A stretch of 64,000 nt of DNA from Oleiagrimonas sp. C23AA (GCF_011759385.1 NZ_JAARLY010000009.1:62001-126000); one strand, 5' to 3'. Counted from the stretch's first letter, positions 41,232 through 51,609 are shown. Program-made: numbers and translations. Notes: generated by a model from the sequence alone, not told the origin.

Positions 41232-43730
41232 CTATCGCGCCGTGACGCGAAATCGATGTTTTCCGGGTACCACCCGGTCAAGCACCCAAGCGCCCCTGTC
41301 ACCCGCAGCATGACCACGCCACCTGGCTTCGGCCGTATGGCCGTCCATCACCACATGGCTGCCTTTCGCTGCCGGCAGCACCACGCGTGCGACGGTGCCC
41401 TTCGGCACCGTGACGCCAAGTTCCAGGCGTGCATTTTTTTGCACCCAATGCACAGCGATCGGGCCATGCGGCGTGGGTACCTTGCCCCGCGCCCATTTGA
41501 GATCACCGGGATGCGGATGCAAGGTCCAGCGCGCGAAGCCCGGTCCTGTCGGCGTCACGCCCAGCACATCGTTGCTCAGTAGCGGCACCACACCGGTGGA
41601 CCAGCCGTGCGCGGCCGAGGTGTAGCCGCCCTCATACATGCTGCCGCCCGCGCCGATGCCCTCCCAGTCGGTGGTGCCCGGATCGTGATGGGCCATCCAG
41701 CCATACAGCGCATGGATTTCGCGCAAGGCCGACGCTGTCATCCCGACCTGAAAGCGCGCCTGGATTTCAGGGTACGAGGTAAACGCATAGACACGCTTGC
41801 CGCCATCGGGCAGCAACGTATTGTTGTCCATGAAGGCATGACCGTAAGGCAAGGCCGTATGCGTGCCGAGATAACCCAGCGCTTGTCGTGCACGGGACCG
41901 GCTGGCGACACCGGCCACCACCGCCAATCCGTTGCCATCCTGCGCGTGGCGCACCGGCCCCTGACGACTATCCAGATACGCACCGGCCTTGGCATCCCAC
42001 AGTCGCGCATTCATCGCACGTGCCACATGGCGCGCGCGGGCCGTCCAGCGCGTGGCATCGTTGTCGTGGCCAAGCGCATGCGCCATGGCCACCGCATCGT
42101 GCAGGGCCAGCACGTACAACGCGTTGTAGTAGCTGACCTCTCCGGTGCGCGGCAGGAAGGCGTAATCGCCATAGCCGGACGTGCCATCCAGCCCCTTATG
42201 CAGCAGGCCGTGCGCGTCGGCCACCTTCGGGTACCAACCGTCAAGCAGCCGCAACAGATGCGGATAGATCGCGCGGGTAAAGGCAAGGTCGCCGGTGTAG
42301 CGCAGGTTGTCCCAGTCGGCGACCACCCACCACAACGGGTACTCGAACAACGGCAAGGTGTAGTGACGGATCGAGGCCGGCGCGATCCAGCCATCGACGC
42401 GTTGATGCTTGGCCAGATCCAACAGCACGTTCCGCGCGGCATCGCCCAGCGCGGCGCCATGGGTCAGATAGGCCGTGCGCGCCGACACCGCGACATCGCC
42501 CACATAGGGATCGCGATCACGCTTGGCGCCATCATGCAAAACACGCTTGCCATCCAGAAAGGCGCTATTGGCCTGGCGCGGCTCGACATCATCAGCACGG
42601 AAGGTGTCGGTAATCAGCTCATTGGTATACGAGGCATCGAACCAGTAGCGGTTGAGCGCCTTGTCCGAACTTTCAAACCAACCCGCATAGGTGTCCGGGC
42701 GGCCCAGATAGGCGGTGAAATCCAGTGATACATCGCGCAGTCGAACCACTCCCGATGGCTTGGCATAAGGCGCATCGGCGGGCAGCGCGTCCAGGCTGAT
42801 ACGCAGATAGCGAAAGCCATGCAGGCCGTCGTCGCACACCTTGCGCTCGTGCGTGCAGCCATGTCGATCCACCCATACGCGCGGTTGAGTGGTTGCCACC
42901 ACCTGATCGGTACCGGGCACGATGGCATCGCCGTTGTCCGAGCGCGTGAAGTCCGAGCGCTCGCCAAGGTATTGGCGCGTTTCCGAGAAGGCCAGCCGCA
43001 AACCCGTGCCGGGCGTGCTGCCGGCGGCAAAGTGAAGCCGTGGATAGCCCACCACCACCTTGCCAAAGTCCAGCACCACACTGGGCGGCGGCGCATCGTG
43101 CAACGCACCCGGCCAGATTTCGGCCAGCTTGATGCGCGCCGAATCAGCGTTCTTGGCCACGGGCACATCGATACGCCAGCGACGCGCCGTCACGGCGCGG
43201 GGAAACGTTACCGCCACCTGCAATTGCTTGTTGCCATGGACCGACGCCACCCGTTTCCATGCCCCGTCCTGGCGGGCGTCCACGGAAAAGTCGGCCAGCA
43301 CGTGACCCGATGCGGCGCGCACGGTCATGCCATGCAGCGTTTGCGCGGTGGGCGTGTCCAGGTCGATGGCCGGCGTCGACCCCGCGATACGAGCGGGCGC
43401 CTGCCAGACGCTGGCAAGCGCACCGTCGATCAGATGTTCTGCGCCACGGGCGTCTTTGAGTCCTGGCAGCTGGATGCGCGTACCTTGAGGCCAGCGGGAT
43501 TCAGCCTGCGGCGGCGGGCGCTTGAACACGGCCACACCATGGCCATCGAGCAGGGCATCAGCATGGGTGACGTCGCCGGAAACACTGAGCACCCGCACCG
43601 GCCGTACATGTCGCGACGACGGCGCCACCACGTATGGCTGCCACGATGGCGGAGATGGCGCAGCAGCCAGGGCCGGCCACGCCGCCCACCAACCCAGCAC
43701 GCAGCAGGACATCGATCGCATCTTGGACAC
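41232..43730 (-). CDS. secreted GH78-like (alpha-L-rhamnosidase-related) protein
   Basis: An 832-aa exported protein (signal peptide about 1-23, ending ALAAAP). An N-terminal region with a discoidin-like beta-sandwich (about 115-205) and a further beta domain precede a six-hairpin (alpha/alpha)6 barrel. The GH78 signature region is DGAKRDRDPYVGD (residues 400-412); characterised rhamnosidases have Glu in the position of Asp405 (R-E-R). C-terminal beta-sandwich follows. Function is probably in plant or exopolysaccharide breakdown, but the substrate is uncertain. GTG 43730 has GGAG six bases upstream. Confidence 0.85.
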   Translation of the reverse strand: MSKMRSMSCCVLGWWAAWPALAAAPSPPSWQPYVVAPSSRHVRPVRVLSVSGDVTHADALLDGHGVAVFKRPPPQAESRWPQGTRIQLPGLKDARGAEHLIDGALASVWQAPARIAGSTPAIDLDTPTAQTLHGMTVRAASGHVLADFSVDARQDGAWKRVASVHGNKQLQVAVTFPRAVTARRWRIDVPVAKNADSARIKLAEIWPGALHDAPPPSVVLDFGKVVVGYPRLHFAAGSTPGTGLRLAFSETRQYLGERSDFTRSDNGDAIVPGTDQVVATTQPRVWVDRHGCTHERKVCDDGLHGFRYLRISLDALPADAPYAKPSGVVRLRDVSLDFTAYLGRPDTYAGWFESSDKALNRYWFDASYTNELITDTFRADDVEPRQANSAFLDGKRVLHDGAKRDRDPYVGDVAVSARTAYLTHGAALGDAARNVLLDLAKHQRVDGWIAPASIRHYTLPLFEYPLWWVVADWDNLRYTGDLAFTRAIYPHLLRLLDGWYPKVADAHGLLHKGLDGTSGYGDYAFLPRTGEVSYYNALYVLALHDAVAMAHALGHDNDATRWTARARHVARAMNARLWDAKAGAYLDSRQGPVRHAQDGNGLAVVAGVASRSRARQALGYLGTHTALPYGHAFMDNNTLLPDGGKRVYAFTSYPEIQARFQVGMTASALREIHALYGWMAHHDPGTTDWEGIGAGGSMYEGGYTSAAHGWSTGVVPLLSNDVLGVTPTGPGFARWTLHPHPGDLKWARGKVPTPHGPIAVHWVQKNARLELGVTVPKGTVARVVLPAAKGSHVVMDGHTAEARWRGHAAGDRGAWVLDRVVPGKHRFRVTAR

Positions 43731-43810
43731 TGATCACTCCACAAGCGGCGCCTCAGCATGCGCCTGATCACGCGTCCGACTCTAGCATGCAGCCCAACGC
43801 GCTCCGCCGC

Positions 43811-44437
43811 TTATGGCTCGCGCTCGCCCATCACCTTGGGCAAGTTCCAGTGCAGGCGCAGTGCCAGGTAACGCAGGCCAAAACATGCGGCGATCGGCAG
43901 CCAGGTCGACCATTCCGGCGCCCAGCCCAGATACTCGCCCAGCACCGCTAACCCCGCGCCAAGCACGGCGGCCGAGGCATAGATCTCGTGCTGCATGATG
44001 ACCACAGTGCGATTGAGCAACACATCGCGCGCCACGCCGCCGCCGACGGCCGTCAGCGTGCCGACCAGCACCGCCACTTCGGCGTTGTGCCCCATCACCA
44101 ACGCCTTGTGCGCGCCGTATACGGCGAACAGCCCCAGGCCCATGGCATCGAACAGACGCACCGGATAAGTCAGTCGCTCCACCTGCCGATAGGCGACCAT
44201 CACCAGCACCGCCGCCACCGCGGCCGTAAATAGGTAACGCCAATCAGAAAGCCCTGCCGGCGGAATCGCGCCAATGCACAGATCGCGCACGATGCCGCCG
44301 CCACACGCGGTGACAAAGGCGATGGCCAGCACGCCGAAGGCGTCGAAGTCCTCACGCCGGGCCGCCAGCGCACCACTGATGGCAAAGGCAAAGGTGCCGG
44401 CCAGATCGATGACATTGAAAAGCGTGTGCTCACCCAT
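43811..44437 (-). CDS. TRIC-type (UPF0126/YadS-like) membrane channel
   Basis: A 208-aa seven-helix protein made of two glycine-rich repeats. The repeats contain GTFAFAISGALAA with GGGIVRDLCIG, and YGAHKALV with GGGVARDVLLN. This duplicated pattern defines bacterial TRIC homologues, which act as trimeric cation (K+) channels in reported structures. It ends 81 bp from the GH78-like start on the same strand. Confidence 0.9.
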   Translation of the reverse strand: MGEHTLFNVIDLAGTFAFAISGALAARREDFDAFGVLAIAFVTACGGGIVRDLCIGAIPPAGLSDWRYLFTAAVAAVLVMVAYRQVERLTYPVRLFDAMGLGLFAVYGAHKALVMGHNAEVAVLVGTLTAVGGGVARDVLLNRTVVIMQHEIYASAAVLGAGLAVLGEYLGWAPEWSTWLPIAACFGLRYLALRLHWNLPKVMGEREP

Positions 44438-44453
44438 CGGGCAAGGCTAGTGG

Positions 44454-45212
44454 CTAGCGGCGGGTGTGGGAAGCGGCCAGACTTGAAGCCGGCGCTGCCG
44501 GTGCGGCGTAATAGGCGTGGAGCACGCAGCGGTAGTCCGCGATGGGCATCAGATTCATGGCCGCTCGGCGCTGATCCAGATGAGCCGGATCGGCCAGTGG
44601 TCGCATCGTGGTCACCCCGTGCTTCATGTCGAACTGGCTGCCATAGAGCTGCTTTTCGCCCTGTGCCAGACGCAAACGATCGGCAAGCATGGCGTAATCG
44701 GAGCGCATGTAAGGCTCGGTGGCCAGATCACCCTTCAGTTGCAACAGAACCTTGGCCTGGAAAGCCGGGTCGCGATCGGCGTGCTGGGTCAGCAGCCAGG
44801 CGTTCTGGATGCCGTCCACGCCGACCTGCGCAGCGGTGGGGAAGCCATGCGCCTGCACCTGCGGCTTGAACCAGGCCAGGTTGGCGGCGTCGACCGCCAG
44901 CATCTGCTCTATGGCCGCCTTGCGTGCGGCAGATGAGGTCGCTTTGATTTCGGCGTTGCGTGCGTGCTGGTCATGCGCGGTGCGTCGCGCCAACTCCTTG
45001 GTCAAAGCCGGATCGGACGGCTTGATGGATCGGGCCGCCTTGACCTCCTGCCGCATCCGCTGCTTGTAGGCACCGATCCACTGGGCGGCGGCCGGACATT
45101 GCTGCGTGATGGCGTCGTCCGAGCTCGAGCCGTGAACGTCCTTGGCGCCCGCGCTGCCGACAGCCAGCAGACCGACGGTGGCGATGGCGAAAATCGATAA
45201 CGTGCGATGCAT
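44454..45212 (-). CDS. exported DUF6624-like protein
   Basis: A 252-aa protein with a signal peptide (about 1-23, ending SAGAK). Residues about 90-235 follow the DUF6624 pattern: DAANLAWFKPQVQAHGFPTAAQVG, then LLTQHAD, MLADRLRLAQGEKQLYGSQF and a final PIADYRCVL. Function unknown. ATG 45212 is chosen since AGAGGGA lies upstream and the longer frame is intergenic. Confidence 0.8.
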   Translation of the reverse strand: MHRTLSIFAIATVGLLAVGSAGAKDVHGSSSDDAITQQCPAAAQWIGAYKQRMRQEVKAARSIKPSDPALTKELARRTAHDQHARNAEIKATSSAARKAAIEQMLAVDAANLAWFKPQVQAHGFPTAAQVGVDGIQNAWLLTQHADRDPAFQAKVLLQLKGDLATEPYMRSDYAMLADRLRLAQGEKQLYGSQFDMKHGVTTMRPLADPAHLDQRRAAMNLMPIADYRCVLHAYYAAPAAPASSLAASHTRR

Positions 45213-45261
45213 GTCTGTTCCCTCTCTGCAGCAGCGGCCTGCCAGCGGCCTTTCCATGGCA

Positions 45262-45293
45262 AAAGGCCGGAGCACTTGGCTCCGGCCTTTTTA
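45262..45293 (-). terminator. intrinsic terminator of the aceF-mscS-lpd operon
   Basis: GGCCGGAGC (45266-45274), loop ACTTG, GCTCCGGCC (45280-45288), with AAAA on the left and TTTTT on the right. Read on the minus strand it ends in a T-run just beyond the lpd stop codon. Confidence 0.88.
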
Positions 45294-45303
45294 ATCACTT
45301 ACA

Positions 45304-47172
45304 TCACTTGTTTTTCTTTGGGATGTAGAGGTCGGTGATGGTGCCTTCGTAGACCTCGGCGGCCATGCCCACCGATTCGCCCAGGGTCGGGTGCGGGTGC
45401 ACGGTCAGGCCGATGTCGCCGGCCTCGCAACCCATCTCGATGGCCAGGGCCAGTTCGCTGATCAGGTCACCGGCGTGCACGCCGACAATGCCGGCACCGA
45501 CGATACGATGGGTTTCCTCATCGAAGATCAGCTTGGTGAAGCCCTCGGTGCGATCGATGCCGATGGCGCGCCCGGAGGCGGCCCACGGGAACTTGCCAAC
45601 GCCGATCTTCAGGCCCTTTTCCTTGGCCTCGCGCTCGGTGACGCCGACCCATGCCACCTCCGGATCGGTGTAGGCCACCGACGGGATGACGCGGGCGTTG
45701 AACTGGGTCTTCATGCCGGCGCAAACCTCGGCCGCGACCTTGGCCTCGTGCGTGGCCTTGTGCGCCAGCATCGGCTGACCGACCAGATCACCGATGGCGA
45801 AGATGTGCTCGACATTGGTGCGCATCTGGCGATCGACGGCGATGAAGCCGCGCTCGGTCACCTCGACGCCGGCCTTGTCGGCACCGATCTTGTTGCCGTT
45901 CGGGCTGCGGCCGATGGACACCAGCACGCGATCGTAGATGGACGTTTCCGGCTGCGAATCACCCTCGAAGGTGACCTTGATGCCGTTTTTCTGCGCCTTG
46001 GCTTCGACCACCTTGGTCTGCGTGTGAATACCCTTGTAGCGCTTGGCGATGCGCTGCTGCAGTGGCTTGACCAGGTCCTTGTCGGCACCCGGCATCAGCT
46101 GGTCCATCAGCTCGACCACGGTCACCTCGCTGCCCAGCGCGGCGTACACGGTGGCCATTTCCAGGCCGATGATGCCGCCACCAACGACCAGCATCTTCTT
46201 CGGCACGTCCTTGAGTTCCAGGGCGCGCGTGGAGTCCATGATGCGGTCGTCGTCCCAGGGGAACATCGGCAGCTTCACCGACTGGCTGCCGGCGGCGATG
46301 ATGGCCTTCTTGAAGCGGATCAGCTTGGTGCCATCGTCGGTCTCCACTTCCATCTCGTGCGGCGAGACGAAGCGACCGGTACCGGTGACGGTGCGTACCT
46401 TGCGCTGCTTGGCCATGCCGGCCAGACCACCGGTGAGCTTGCCAACCACCTTGTCCTTGAACGAGCGCAGCTTGTCCAGGTCCAGCTTGGGCTCGCCGAA
46501 GCTGATGCCGTGGTCGGCCATGGACTTGGCCTCGTCGATCACGGCGGCCGCATGCAGCAATGCCTTGGACGGAATGCAGCCGACGTTGAGGCACACACCG
46601 CCGAGCGAGGCGTAGCGCTCGACCAGCACCGTATCCAGGTCCAGATCGGCGGCGCGGAAGGCGGCGGTGTAGCCACCAGGGCCGGAGCCCAGCACGACGA
46701 CTTCGCACTCGATATCGGCCTTGCGACCGGTGTCGTCGGCGCCCTTGGGCGCGCTCTTGGCCGGCGCCCCGTCGCTGGACTTGGACGCATCGTTGGCACC
46801 CTTGGCCGGCTTGGCACCGTCGCCCTCGTTCTTGGCCGGCGCCTGGCTGTCGTCGGCGCTGGCCTTAGCCTTGGCGTTGTCGTCGCTGCCCTTGTCGGCG
46901 CTATCGCTGTCGCTGTCGCCGCCGCCTTCGCCGCCCACTTCCAGAATGGCGATGACGCTGCCTTCGGAGACCTCGTCACCTTCCTTGACCTTCAGCTCCT
47001 TGATGGTGCCGGCTTCGGAACTGGGCACCTCCATGGTGGCCTTGTCCGATTCCAGGGTGATCAGGCTCTGCTCCTTGTCCACCGAGTCGCCGGCGCTCAC
47101 CAGCACCTCGATGACGGGCACGTTGTCGAAACCGCCGATGTCGGGAACCTTGATTTCGATGGTCTTGGCCAT
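45304..47172 (-). CDS. lpdA: dihydrolipoyl dehydrogenase with N-terminal lipoyl domain (E3)
   Basis: A 622-aa E3 subunit of pyruvate dehydrogenase. Residues 1-80 are a lipoyl domain with modified Lys44 in [11 protein letters not shown] very acidic Asp/Ser/Lys/Ala linker (about 82-150) follows. The flavoprotein disulfide oxidoreductase part (about 150-622) has the FAD motif [13 protein letters not shown], redox disulfide in [13 protein letters not shown], the NAD motif [10 protein letters not shown] and the C-terminal His-Glu dyad in HPHPTLGE. Lipoyl-E3 fusions are known in some proteobacteria. It is the last gene of the operon, and its terminator follows. Confidence 0.97.
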   Translation of the reverse strand: MAKTIEIKVPDIGGFDNVPVIEVLVSAGDSVDKEQSLITLESDKATMEVPSSEAGTIKELKVKEGDEVSEGSVIAILEVGGEGGGDSDSDSADKGSDDNAKAKASADDSQAPAKNEGDGAKPAKGANDASKSSDGAPAKSAPKGADDTGRKADIECEVVVLGSGPGGYTAAFRAADLDLDTVLVERYASLGGVCLNVGCIPSKALLHAAAVIDEAKSMADHGISFGEPKLDLDKLRSFKDKVVGKLTGGLAGMAKQRKVRTVTGTGRFVSPHEMEVETDDGTKLIRFKKAIIAAGSQSVKLPMFPWDDDRIMDSTRALELKDVPKKMLVVGGGIIGLEMATVYAALGSEVTVVELMDQLMPGADKDLVKPLQQRIAKRYKGIHTQTKVVEAKAQKNGIKVTFEGDSQPETSIYDRVLVSIGRSPNGNKIGADKAGVEVTERGFIAVDRQMRTNVEHIFAIGDLVGQPMLAHKATHEAKVAAEVCAGMKTQFNARVIPSVAYTDPEVAWVGVTEREAKEKGLKIGVGKFPWAASGRAIGIDRTEGFTKLIFDEETHRIVGAGIVGVHAGDLISELALAIEMGCEAGDIGLTVHPHPTLGESVGMAAEVYEGTITDLYIPKKNK

Positions 47173-47202
47173 GGATGACGATCCTTTGTGTTGCGGCGAG
47201 CG

Positions 47203-48294
47203 TTACGACTTGGGGCTCGCGTCGTTATCGGAAATGGGTTGCTGTGCCGATTCCTCGGCGATGTCGCGCACCACATCGCGCGCGGCGTCGTTCTCGTGCA
47301 TGTCGCCTGGGCGCGCTGCCGACGACGACGGCGCGGCAGGCGACGGTGCTTGGGCATCCTCGGGACGGTTCCAGCTTTTCACGTGCAGATCGCGCTGCGG
47401 GAACGGAATCTCGATGCCGTATTTTTCCAGCGCCGTGTGCAGCGCCCAGTAGTAGGCCGCCGTCACCGCGCCCGGCCGGCGCGTGGCTTCGGCGTTCAAC
47501 CAGACCACCAGCTGGAAATCCAGCGAGGAGTCGCCAAAGCCGGTCAACCACACCTGCGGCTTGCGTGGGCCTTCCTGGGTCAGCGTGAACGGCACTTCGT
47601 GAGCCGCTTCCAACGCCGCCTTTTTCACCAGCTCCTTCTCGGTGCCGTAGGCCACGCCGAAGGACACCTTCAACCGGCGCGACACTTCCCGCAGCGTCCA
47701 GTTGACCACGCGCCCGTTCACGAACTCGGAATTGGGCACCAGGATGTCGATGTTGTCGTTGGTGCTGATGCGCGTGGCGCGAATGCGTATGTCACGCACA
47801 TGGCCATGCACGCCCGAGGCCAGCTCGACAAAGTCGCCCACCTTCAGGCTGCGCTCGAACAGCAGGATCAACCCGGAGACGAAGTTGTTGAAAATGGCCT
47901 GCAGGCCAAAGCCCAGGCCCACACCCAGCGCACCGGCAAACACCGCAAACTTGGCGATGGGAATGCCGGTGGTGCCCAGCGCGGCCAGAATACCGACGAT
48001 CAACAACAGGTAATGCACCAGTTGCTCGATGGTGTAGGCCGCAGCGCGGTTGATGTGTTCCTCGTGTCGGCTCACATACCGGCGCAGTCCCCAGCGCAAT
48101 GCGGCCGAGAACACCAGGAACAGCACCAGCACGATGATCGCCGCCAGCAGCGAGCCCAGCGTCAGCTTGATGCCGCCGGCATCGATCAACGTGAGATTCA
48201 TCCAGCCATTGAAGTGACGCACGCCCTGCTCGATGGCGCTGGGCGCAGCGGCTGCGCCCAGCATCATCGACGATTCGGCCGGGGCGTACGCCAT
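47203..48294 (-). CDS. MscS-family mechanosensitive channel within the PDH operon
   Basis: A 363-aa MscS-type channel with about three transmembrane helices. The pore helix is GALGVGLGFGLQAIFNNFVSG, followed by the beta domain (KVGDFVELASGVHGHVRDI) and alpha/beta domain (PFPQRDLHVK). A Ser/Ala/Asp-rich C-terminal tail extends past residue 320. It lies 9 bp after aceF and 30 bp ahead of lpd, all on the minus strand without a terminator, so it is co-transcribed with pyruvate dehydrogenase subunits. Confidence 0.93.
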   Translation of the reverse strand: MAYAPAESSMMLGAAAAPSAIEQGVRHFNGWMNLTLIDAGGIKLTLGSLLAAIIVLVLFLVFSAALRWGLRRYVSRHEEHINRAAAYTIEQLVHYLLLIVGILAALGTTGIPIAKFAVFAGALGVGLGFGLQAIFNNFVSGLILLFERSLKVGDFVELASGVHGHVRDIRIRATRISTNDNIDILVPNSEFVNGRVVNWTLREVSRRLKVSFGVAYGTEKELVKKAALEAAHEVPFTLTQEGPRKPQVWLTGFGDSSLDFQLVVWLNAEATRRPGAVTAAYYWALHTALEKYGIEIPFPQRDLHVKSWNRPEDAQAPSPAAPSSSAARPGDMHENDAARDVVRDIAEESAQQPISDNDASPKS

Positions 48295-48303
48295 GGCCGG
48301 GCG

Positions 48304-49740
48304 TTACAGCAGCAGGCGGCGGATGTCGCCGAGCGACTTGGCCAGGAACGCGGCAAAGCGCGCGGCGTCGGCGCCATCGATCACGCGGTGATCGTAGGAC
48401 AGCGACAGCGGCAGCATCAGACGCGGGGCAAATTCCTTGCCGTTCCACACCGGCTTCATGGCCGCGCGCGAAACACCCAGGATGGCCACTTCCGGCGCGT
48501 TGACGATCGGCGTGAAACCGGTACCGCCAATGCCGCCCAGCGAGCTGATGGAGAAGCAGCCGCCGCTCATGTCGGCCGGGCCCAGCTTCTTGTCGCGCGC
48601 CTTCTTGGAAATTTCACCCAGCTCGCGGGCCAGGTCCAGCAGCCCCTTCTTGTCGGCGTCGCGGATCACCGGCACCACCAGGCCATCGGGCGTATCCACC
48701 GCAATGCCGATGTGGAAGTACTTCTTCAGCACCAGCTTCTCACCGGAGGCATCCAGCGAGGCATTGAACTGCGGGAAGGCCTTCAGCGCGGCGACCACGG
48801 CCTTGATCTGGAACACCAGCGGCGTGACCTTGAGGTCCTTGTTTTCCTCGCCCAGGCGCTTGCGGAAGGACTCCAGCTCGGTGATGTCGGCCTCGTCATT
48901 CTGGGTGACGTGCGGAATCATCGCCCAGTTGCGGGCCAGGTTGGCACCGGAAATCTTCTTGATGCGCGAGAGCGGCTTTTCCTCGATCTCGCCGAACTTG
49001 GCGAAATCGACCTTCGGCCACGGCAGCAGGTTCAGACCGTTGCCACCACCGGCGGCCGCAGCGGCACTCGCGCCACCGGCGGACATGGCCTGCTTGACGA
49101 AAGCCGAGACGTCTTCGCGCTGGATGCGGCCCTTGCGGCCCGAACCCTTCACCTGCGCCACATCGACGCCCAGCTCGCGGGCGAAGGCACGCACGGCCGG
49201 GCTGGCGTAAGGCGCGTTCTCGGGCATCACCACCGAGGCATCGAACGGCACCGGCGGCGTGCGCGGCTGGCCGGCATCGCTGTCGCCTTGGCTCTTGCCG
49301 CCCTCAGCGGACTTGGACGGCGGCTCGCTCTTGGCCTGGCTGGCGCCATCATCCTTTTGCGAAGCCTCGGCGTCGTCCTTGGACTTGGACTTTTCCTCGT
49401 CCTGGCGGCTGTCTGCCTTGGCGTCGGAGGCCTTGTCGCCGCTGTCCTTGGCGCTGTCGCTGGAGGCGTCAGCCTCATCAGCGCCGGCATCGCCATCTTC
49501 GGACGGCTCGATCAGGGCGATGACATGGCCTTCGGCCACCTCGTCACCCTCGGACACCTTCACTTCCTTCACGGTACCGGCAAACGCGGCCGGCACTTCC
49601 ATGGTGGCCTTGTCCGACTCCAGTGTGACCAGACCCTGGTCCTTCTGCACCGTGTCACCGGCCTTGATCAGCACCTCGATAACGGGCACACCATCAAAGT
49701 TGCCGATATCCGGTACGCGGGCTTCTTTTGCTTCGGCCAT
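48304..49740 (-). CDS. aceF: dihydrolipoamide acetyltransferase of pyruvate dehydrogenase (E2)
   Basis: A 478-aa E2 subunit. A single lipoyl domain (1-80, Lys44 in [10 protein letters not shown]) is followed by a long acidic linker (about 82-165) rich in Asp, Ser, Lys and Ala, unlike the usual Ala/Pro linkers. The peripheral subunit-binding domain (about 170-210, [20 protein letters not shown] and GRIQREDV) and the catalytic CoA-acetyltransferase domain (about 245-478) follow, with [12 protein letters not shown] holding the catalytic His and Asp. The E1 gene (aceE) is not in the window. Confidence 0.96.
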   Translation of the reverse strand: MAEAKEARVPDIGNFDGVPVIEVLIKAGDTVQKDQGLVTLESDKATMEVPAAFAGTVKEVKVSEGDEVAEGHVIALIEPSEDGDAGADEADASSDSAKDSGDKASDAKADSRQDEEKSKSKDDAEASQKDDGASQAKSEPPSKSAEGGKSQGDSDAGQPRTPPVPFDASVVMPENAPYASPAVRAFARELGVDVAQVKGSGRKGRIQREDVSAFVKQAMSAGGASAAAAAGGGNGLNLLPWPKVDFAKFGEIEEKPLSRIKKISGANLARNWAMIPHVTQNDEADITELESFRKRLGEENKDLKVTPLVFQIKAVVAALKAFPQFNASLDASGEKLVLKKYFHIGIAVDTPDGLVVPVIRDADKKGLLDLARELGEISKKARDKKLGPADMSGGCFSISSLGGIGGTGFTPIVNAPEVAILGVSRAAMKPVWNGKEFAPRLMLPLSLSYDHRVIDGADAARFAAFLAKSLGDIRRLLL

Positions 49741-49939
49741 GGGTCCTCCTGCAAGAATGTGGATGCACTGCGCGCGCCCGTCATGGGCTGCGTCGCACGG
49801 CGCCGACAGACGGCGGGCAAAGAACCATCATAATCCGAACCGGATCGTTCCGGCACGTTTTATCGATGTATAGACCTTTGTAATCCCTGCCATTCCCAAC
49901 CACCACATCGGTCGAAGGTCATGGCCGGGCCATCCTCTG

Positions 49940-50854
49940 TCACTGATTGGCCGGCGGCATGGCTGCCGGTGGCGCGTTCACGTAGCGCACGCTCATCTCG
50001 CGCTGCGGGAACGGAATATTGATGCCTTCGGCGTCAAAGCGCTCCTTCACCGCGCGCAAAAAGGCGGTCTGCGTTTCCCACAGATCGGGCACGCGGGTCC
50101 AGGCGCGCACGGTCAGGTTGACGCTGGAATCGGCCAGTTCAGTCAGCCACACGCCCGGCTTGGGATCGGTGAGGATGCGCTCATCGGCGGTGAAAAGGTC
50201 GCGGATAATGCCCATTGCCTTGCCGATATCGTCGCTGTAACCGATGCCAATGACATGCTCGAAGCGGCGCGTGCCGCGGCGGTTGAAGTTGATCACCTCG
50301 TTACCGCCAACCTTGGCATTGGGCACGATGGCCTGGCGATTGTCCGGCGTGATCAGCCAGGTCTGCATCAGGTCGACACGCTCGACGCTGCCCAACTGGC
50401 CGCCCACCTGCACGAAATCACCGACGCGGAACGGGCGGAACACGATCAACCACACGCCCCAGGCCAGATTGGAAAGCGAGCCTTGCAGCGCCAGGCCGAT
50501 GGCCAAACCGGCCGCGCCCATCGCAGCGATCAGCGAGGCCGAAGGCACGCCGGCATATTGCAGGGCGGCCACGATGACCACCGCCAGCAGCACGCCGTAG
50601 GTCAGGTTGCGCAGGAAGCTGACCAGGGTCGCATCCAACTTGGCGCGCTCCATGGCGTGCCGGCCGACATTGGCGACTCGCGCGGCCAGCCAGATGCCAA
50701 TCAGCAGCAGCAGCAGTGCAATGCCCAGACGGATACCGTAGTGGATCAGTACATGCGGCCAGTCCTGCCAATCCTGCCAAGTCAATGGACGTTTCGCGGC
50801 GGTGGCGGCATGCGGAGCGGCCGTTCGCGCGGCCTGGGCAAGGGTTGCGAGCAT
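49940..50854 (-). CDS. mscS: small-conductance mechanosensitive channel, MscS/YggB-like
   Basis: A 304-aa channel with three N-terminal membrane helices. The glycine/alanine-rich pore helix is AAMGAAGLAIGLALQGSLSN, then the beta domain FRVGDFVQVGGQLGSVERV and C-terminal alpha/beta domain ending with IPFPQREMSVRY. This is closest in layout to E. coli MscS, which opens under hypo-osmotic stress. ATG 50854 is preferred over a TTG two codons upstream. It is a separate unit from the PDH operon, 199 bp upstream of aceF. Confidence 0.94.
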   Translation of the reverse strand: MLATLAQAARTAAPHAATAAKRPLTWQDWQDWPHVLIHYGIRLGIALLLLLIGIWLAARVANVGRHAMERAKLDATLVSFLRNLTYGVLLAVVIVAALQYAGVPSASLIAAMGAAGLAIGLALQGSLSNLAWGVWLIVFRPFRVGDFVQVGGQLGSVERVDLMQTWLITPDNRQAIVPNAKVGGNEVINFNRRGTRRFEHVIGIGYSDDIGKAMGIIRDLFTADERILTDPKPGVWLTELADSSVNLTVRAWTRVPDLWETQTAFLRAVKERFDAEGINIPFPQREMSVRYVNAPPAAMPPANQ

Positions 50855-50937
50855 CGTCAAACGTGTTGGGTGGTTGCGGGGGCAACCAGCCTAGCACCAG
50901 CGCCCCCGTACGATGTAAGCCGAACGTGTAGATGGGC

Positions 50938-51489
50938 TTACGGCGCGGCGTGCCGGTCGTGGCTGCCGCTGTGCTGGTCATCGTCATCGGCCGGCTGCAA
51001 CAGCTCAAGGCGCTGCTGGCCGTCGACGCGGAACTGCCAAGCCTGCTGCAGCGCCATCAGATGGTCCATATGCGGACACATGGCCTGGGCGCGGCGGCCC
51101 AGTTCGTCCGAACGCTGGTCCACTTGCTGGTCAATGCTGGACTTGAGCGAATCGGCACGGGCCTTCAGGCGCGCCACTTCGGCCTGATCGCCGCTGAGCG
51201 CGGCCGTGACCGCCTGCGAAGTGATCGAGCCGACCAGCGCCGGAATGGCCTGGCCCAGGGTGTCCTTGATCAGCCCGTCCATGGCGTCGCGATGCCACTG
51301 GCCGCGGCCCAGCGTTTCATCGATGCGATTGAGCGCCTGCGCGTGCAGCCGATTGAGCTGCTCGACCATGGTAATGCGGTAGTCGCAGGCCTGACCGGAA
51401 TGAAAGCTGATGCTGTGGGCGGCGGCCGGGCGCAAGCCAGCCAGCGCCAACAGCGCGACGGCGGCGGCACAAAGAGCGGAACGCAACAT
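50938..51489 (-). CDS. exported DUF2884/YggN-like protein
   Basis: A 183-aa protein with a signal peptide (about 1-24, ending AAAHS). The rest is helical with alignment-like similarity to the C-terminal half of YggN: a stretch KDTLGQAIPALVG, then long amphipathic helix with LKSSIDQQVDQRSDELGRRA and a conserved Cys in AMCPHMDHL. Function unknown. ATG 51489 is chosen because the signal peptide begins there. It ends 83 bp upstream of the mscS start on the same strand. Confidence 0.75.
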   Translation of the reverse strand: MLRSALCAAAVALLALAGLRPAAAHSISFHSGQACDYRITMVEQLNRLHAQALNRIDETLGRGQWHRDAMDGLIKDTLGQAIPALVGSITSQAVTAALSGDQAEVARLKARADSLKSSIDQQVDQRSDELGRRAQAMCPHMDHLMALQQAWQFRVDGQQRLELLQPADDDDQHSGSHDRHAAP

Positions 51490-51609
51490 GATGGGTCTCC
51501 CTGGGTCGATCTTGAGGCCGGATGGCCAACGCACGCTTGGATGCCGCGCTCGGCGCCAGGGTTTAAACGCCCCATCTGGCCACGTCCGGCCACGTGCGCT
51601 GCCGTTCGC

